From contig JAOWCC010000577.1 of assembly GCA_030867875.1 (NCBI GenBank), positions 150,590,344 to 150,654,343 of the forward strand: DNA of 64,000 nt. Direction: 5' to 3'. Below, piece after piece: positions 58,801 to 61,800 of this stretch; positions within the stretch are counted from its first letter, which is position 1, and every line of letters starts with the position of its first letter. Both the position numbers and the translations under genes were made by a program. The DNA comes from Actinernus sp. WN-2022 (Eukaryota > Cnidaria > Anthozoa > Actiniaria > Actinernidae). The notes below the pieces were generated by a model, which saw nothing but the letters and a program-made list of their open reading frames with translations, had not been told where the DNA came from and did not search any database.

Positions 58801-61800
58801 CGCCATCGAATAGTACGGCGACCTATCTCCACTCCCTCGAGCATTCCATCTCTCTCCTCTAGAATGGCACCTGCCTCTCGAGCTAGACTCCGTGGAAGTG
58901 GTTCACTACGTGGTCTCACCATTCTCCCTTCGATATAACTATACGTTAGGATAGCTTTAACAGACACTCCAAATTCAGATTTTATGTGTAAGGATGTTGC
59001 AGCGATATAACTATATGTAATCATATCTCTAATAGGATTATCAAGTTGGATTTTACGTACAAGAATGTCTAGTGACACTTTGAATGCCCCTTAGTTACCC
59101 CTAGTAGTATAAGCGGGATTAAAATGATACAACTTTTTGTTGCACAAGAAAACTCAAAAATGAATTTCTGAATTCACTTTTTGAGTTTTGTTGTGCAAGA
59201 AAAAGTGGTATCATTTTAATCCCGCTTATACTACTGAGAGGTCCAACTATATATATATATATAATATATATATATATACGCAACACCGTTGCTATGATCG
59301 CAGGAGCATATGTGATTTTGACTTCCGGTTTACGCTAGCCTGAGAGGCGATATGAGTCGGCTGTTTTCTCAGGCCAATTTTATGCATGTCCACCGGCCAC
59401 CCGATAGTTTTAATACTTACAATGTACACATGTTTGTAAGTATTATTCATGGTTTATCTGAAAGGTTTAATTCATGAATGAATGAAGTAAAGACAGTGTT
59501 CAAAAGTCAGAGCAAGCCATAGCGGTGTTGGCGCCACCATACGCTTGCCGTTACTTTTGTGCTCGGTACAAATTATTAATTATTTACCTTTCTCTTGGTT
59601 CAAGTTTCGAGTCATTCATGAACGATTCCTTCAAAATTATCGGATCGAGTTTCTTGTCAAGGATTATTTTCTTTCACACGATAAACCAAGCTTTTCATTT
59701 TCCAGCGACAAAAGCTGAGTGAATTCGAAATCAGTCAGGAAATCACTGATGAAAGGGAAAGCAAACTTGTATTGAATTCTCAGATGTAGCTGAGCTCTTC
59801 CCACTGTTGATAGATTGAAAGAACATCTTGTAAATAGTATCTATAGTTGTCTAAGATAAAGAAGCTGAAATGGCTGCTTCCAGCGAGAACATATGGCTTC
59901 TAAAAAACATGAAGAAATGTACGGCCACTCAAGAAGTCAAACGATTTTCGACCAGCAGGTTTTCAACTCAAATCTTCCACAAACATGCACTCTTTTGTCT
60001 CCAGATAATTATTACATGTTCCTGGTAAAGTTGTGATTGAACCTCAGTGCAACTAATTAATATACAGGTCAGTTTTCATCCTTAAAAAAAGTATTTTTGA
60101 TGTCTGAAAAGAAACTGTTGTGAACGCCACGAGATTCAACAAGTGAAATAAAAAAGTTGTTGAATCTCGGTCTAATTTTAGCTCGATTTCTATTGGCTCT
60201 TCGGTTTGCAGCGAAATGTGGGCGGGCTGTTCCTGGCATGTGCTCAACACAGTCCAAATCTCAATTCCAGACAATCAAGACTGGAGTATTCAGCCAAGCC
60301 CCAAAACTGGCCATTGTTGGAAGGAATAGGAGAAAATGCACATCCTGTTCGACCAATTATTGTAGACTTTACTGCATCAACAGTTTTGCGACTATTTCAC
60401 GACCACAAAACAGGCACTTTTGCGCATGTGTTAATTTCTTCACTTCCGGTTTCTAAAAATCCTAAACATTTAGTGCGCTTTCACTAAACACCAAACTTTT
60501 TCCTGTTAAAATGTTGTTGACCACGTTCTCCACAAAATCGAGCATGGATTTTGGAAACCGACAATAAATGCCAAAGTTATGGCTTTTCATTTGCCAAAAA
60601 AGCTTAATATTGGTCGACTGAAAAGTGTCGTAAAATCTTTATTTTTTGTCGTAATGGCAAACGCATGCTCGGTTTTATGCGCATTAATTTGTAGGTTCGG
60701 AAAATATTCATAAATTACTAGTAGTTTAAAAATCCTTGGAGAGTTTAGAAATTTTCTGATTTTGATGACGTCATCATGTCACTCTTTAACCCTTTAAGCC
60801 CCAAGAGTGCCATATGGCACTATTACTGGTTACTTGCTTTGAGGGTATAAATCTGACTAAGTTCAAATAGCAATGCCCTGAGATTCCCACACACCTTAAT
60901 GTATAGACCAATGATCCTATTGAACTGCATTAGGCATATTAAAAATGAATAATTTCATCTAAATCCCCCTTTCTTTGCATAAGTTAAGTATAGTTGACAT
61001 TATTTCACTTCAAAAAAAGGGACTAAAATGACAGTTACAAAAAAAAATATTTCCCCTCAGATTCTAAATTTTCTCACAAAAATGCATATTTCACATAAAA
61101 TTTAGAGTTTCATGTTTGCATTAACCTCACTTTCTGTCCCCCAACACCTAAACTGGCCCAGAACCAAGCCATTCTGTCCACAAGCACTTTACAGCAACTA
61201 GCTAAATTCATCGATAATGACCGCAAAGCATGCCGGGAAATCCTACCAAACAGCGACATGGCCCTTCCCCCATCTTCATTCTTCAAAATATAGAAGAAGT
61301 CTAAACTTAAGCCATTTTGGCCTAATACCTTCATATTGGAATCAATGGCAAGTAAATATTGTCCAATATTCCAAAAAAGCTATGATAGGTGGCTCCAGAC
61401 TCCCATTTATAAAGTCCACGCTAAAGTGACGGAAGACGTCCTGGCCCATTCACGAGTGGGAAATAAGGCTCTTTCTCTGTCACAATAAACTGGCACAAAC
61501 TCGGTTCTTTGAGAAAGTGCTGATTGAAGCTCTCATCAGACTTAATGATGTCCTCCAGCACTCTATAAATGGTGAAAAAGGCTTTAAAAAGCCTGAAATT
61601 CTGTATTCCCCCAAACAAACTTCCCTCCAGCTCCGTAGCAATGCGACGTCAACATATCCAAAATGGCCGACAAAAAACTTTGAGCCCCCAGTATTGTTGG
61701 TCAGATGAAAATTCCATGGTAACAGTGACTACAGTTTTCTTTAGGGGGGGAGGGTTTGTTGCAGTCTAGAATGAGCCAAAAATCAGTTAAAAGCCCTTGG

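Larger units (their letters stand above)
43346..59235 (+). mobile_element. complete Polinton/Maverick element, 15,890 bp
   Basis: Defined by ~312-bp terminal inverted repeats starting AGTAGTATAAGCGGG (the usual Polinton 5'-AG), a GAGAG target duplication, and the hallmark set POLB, retroviral-type integrase, A32-like packaging ATPase and jelly-roll capsid protein. Thirteen genes occupy nearly all the interior. Neighbouring genes often overlap by 1-47 bp, and two tail-to-tail pairs share stop codons. Frames are open throughout and the TIRs are almost identical, so the insertion looks young. By established knowledge such elements are endogenous dsDNA viruses able to form virions and replicate by protein priming. 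The insertion is in NME intron 2. Oddities are the missing capsid ATG, no visible protease, terminal palindromes and a TFIIB-like gene. Confidence 0.96.

Noticed and set aside
58923..59078. POLB N-terminal extension into the TIR
   Set aside because: The extra 52 residues are a translation of the inverted repeat and its promoter boxes; the ATG at 58922 is placed exactly like that of the left-end gene.
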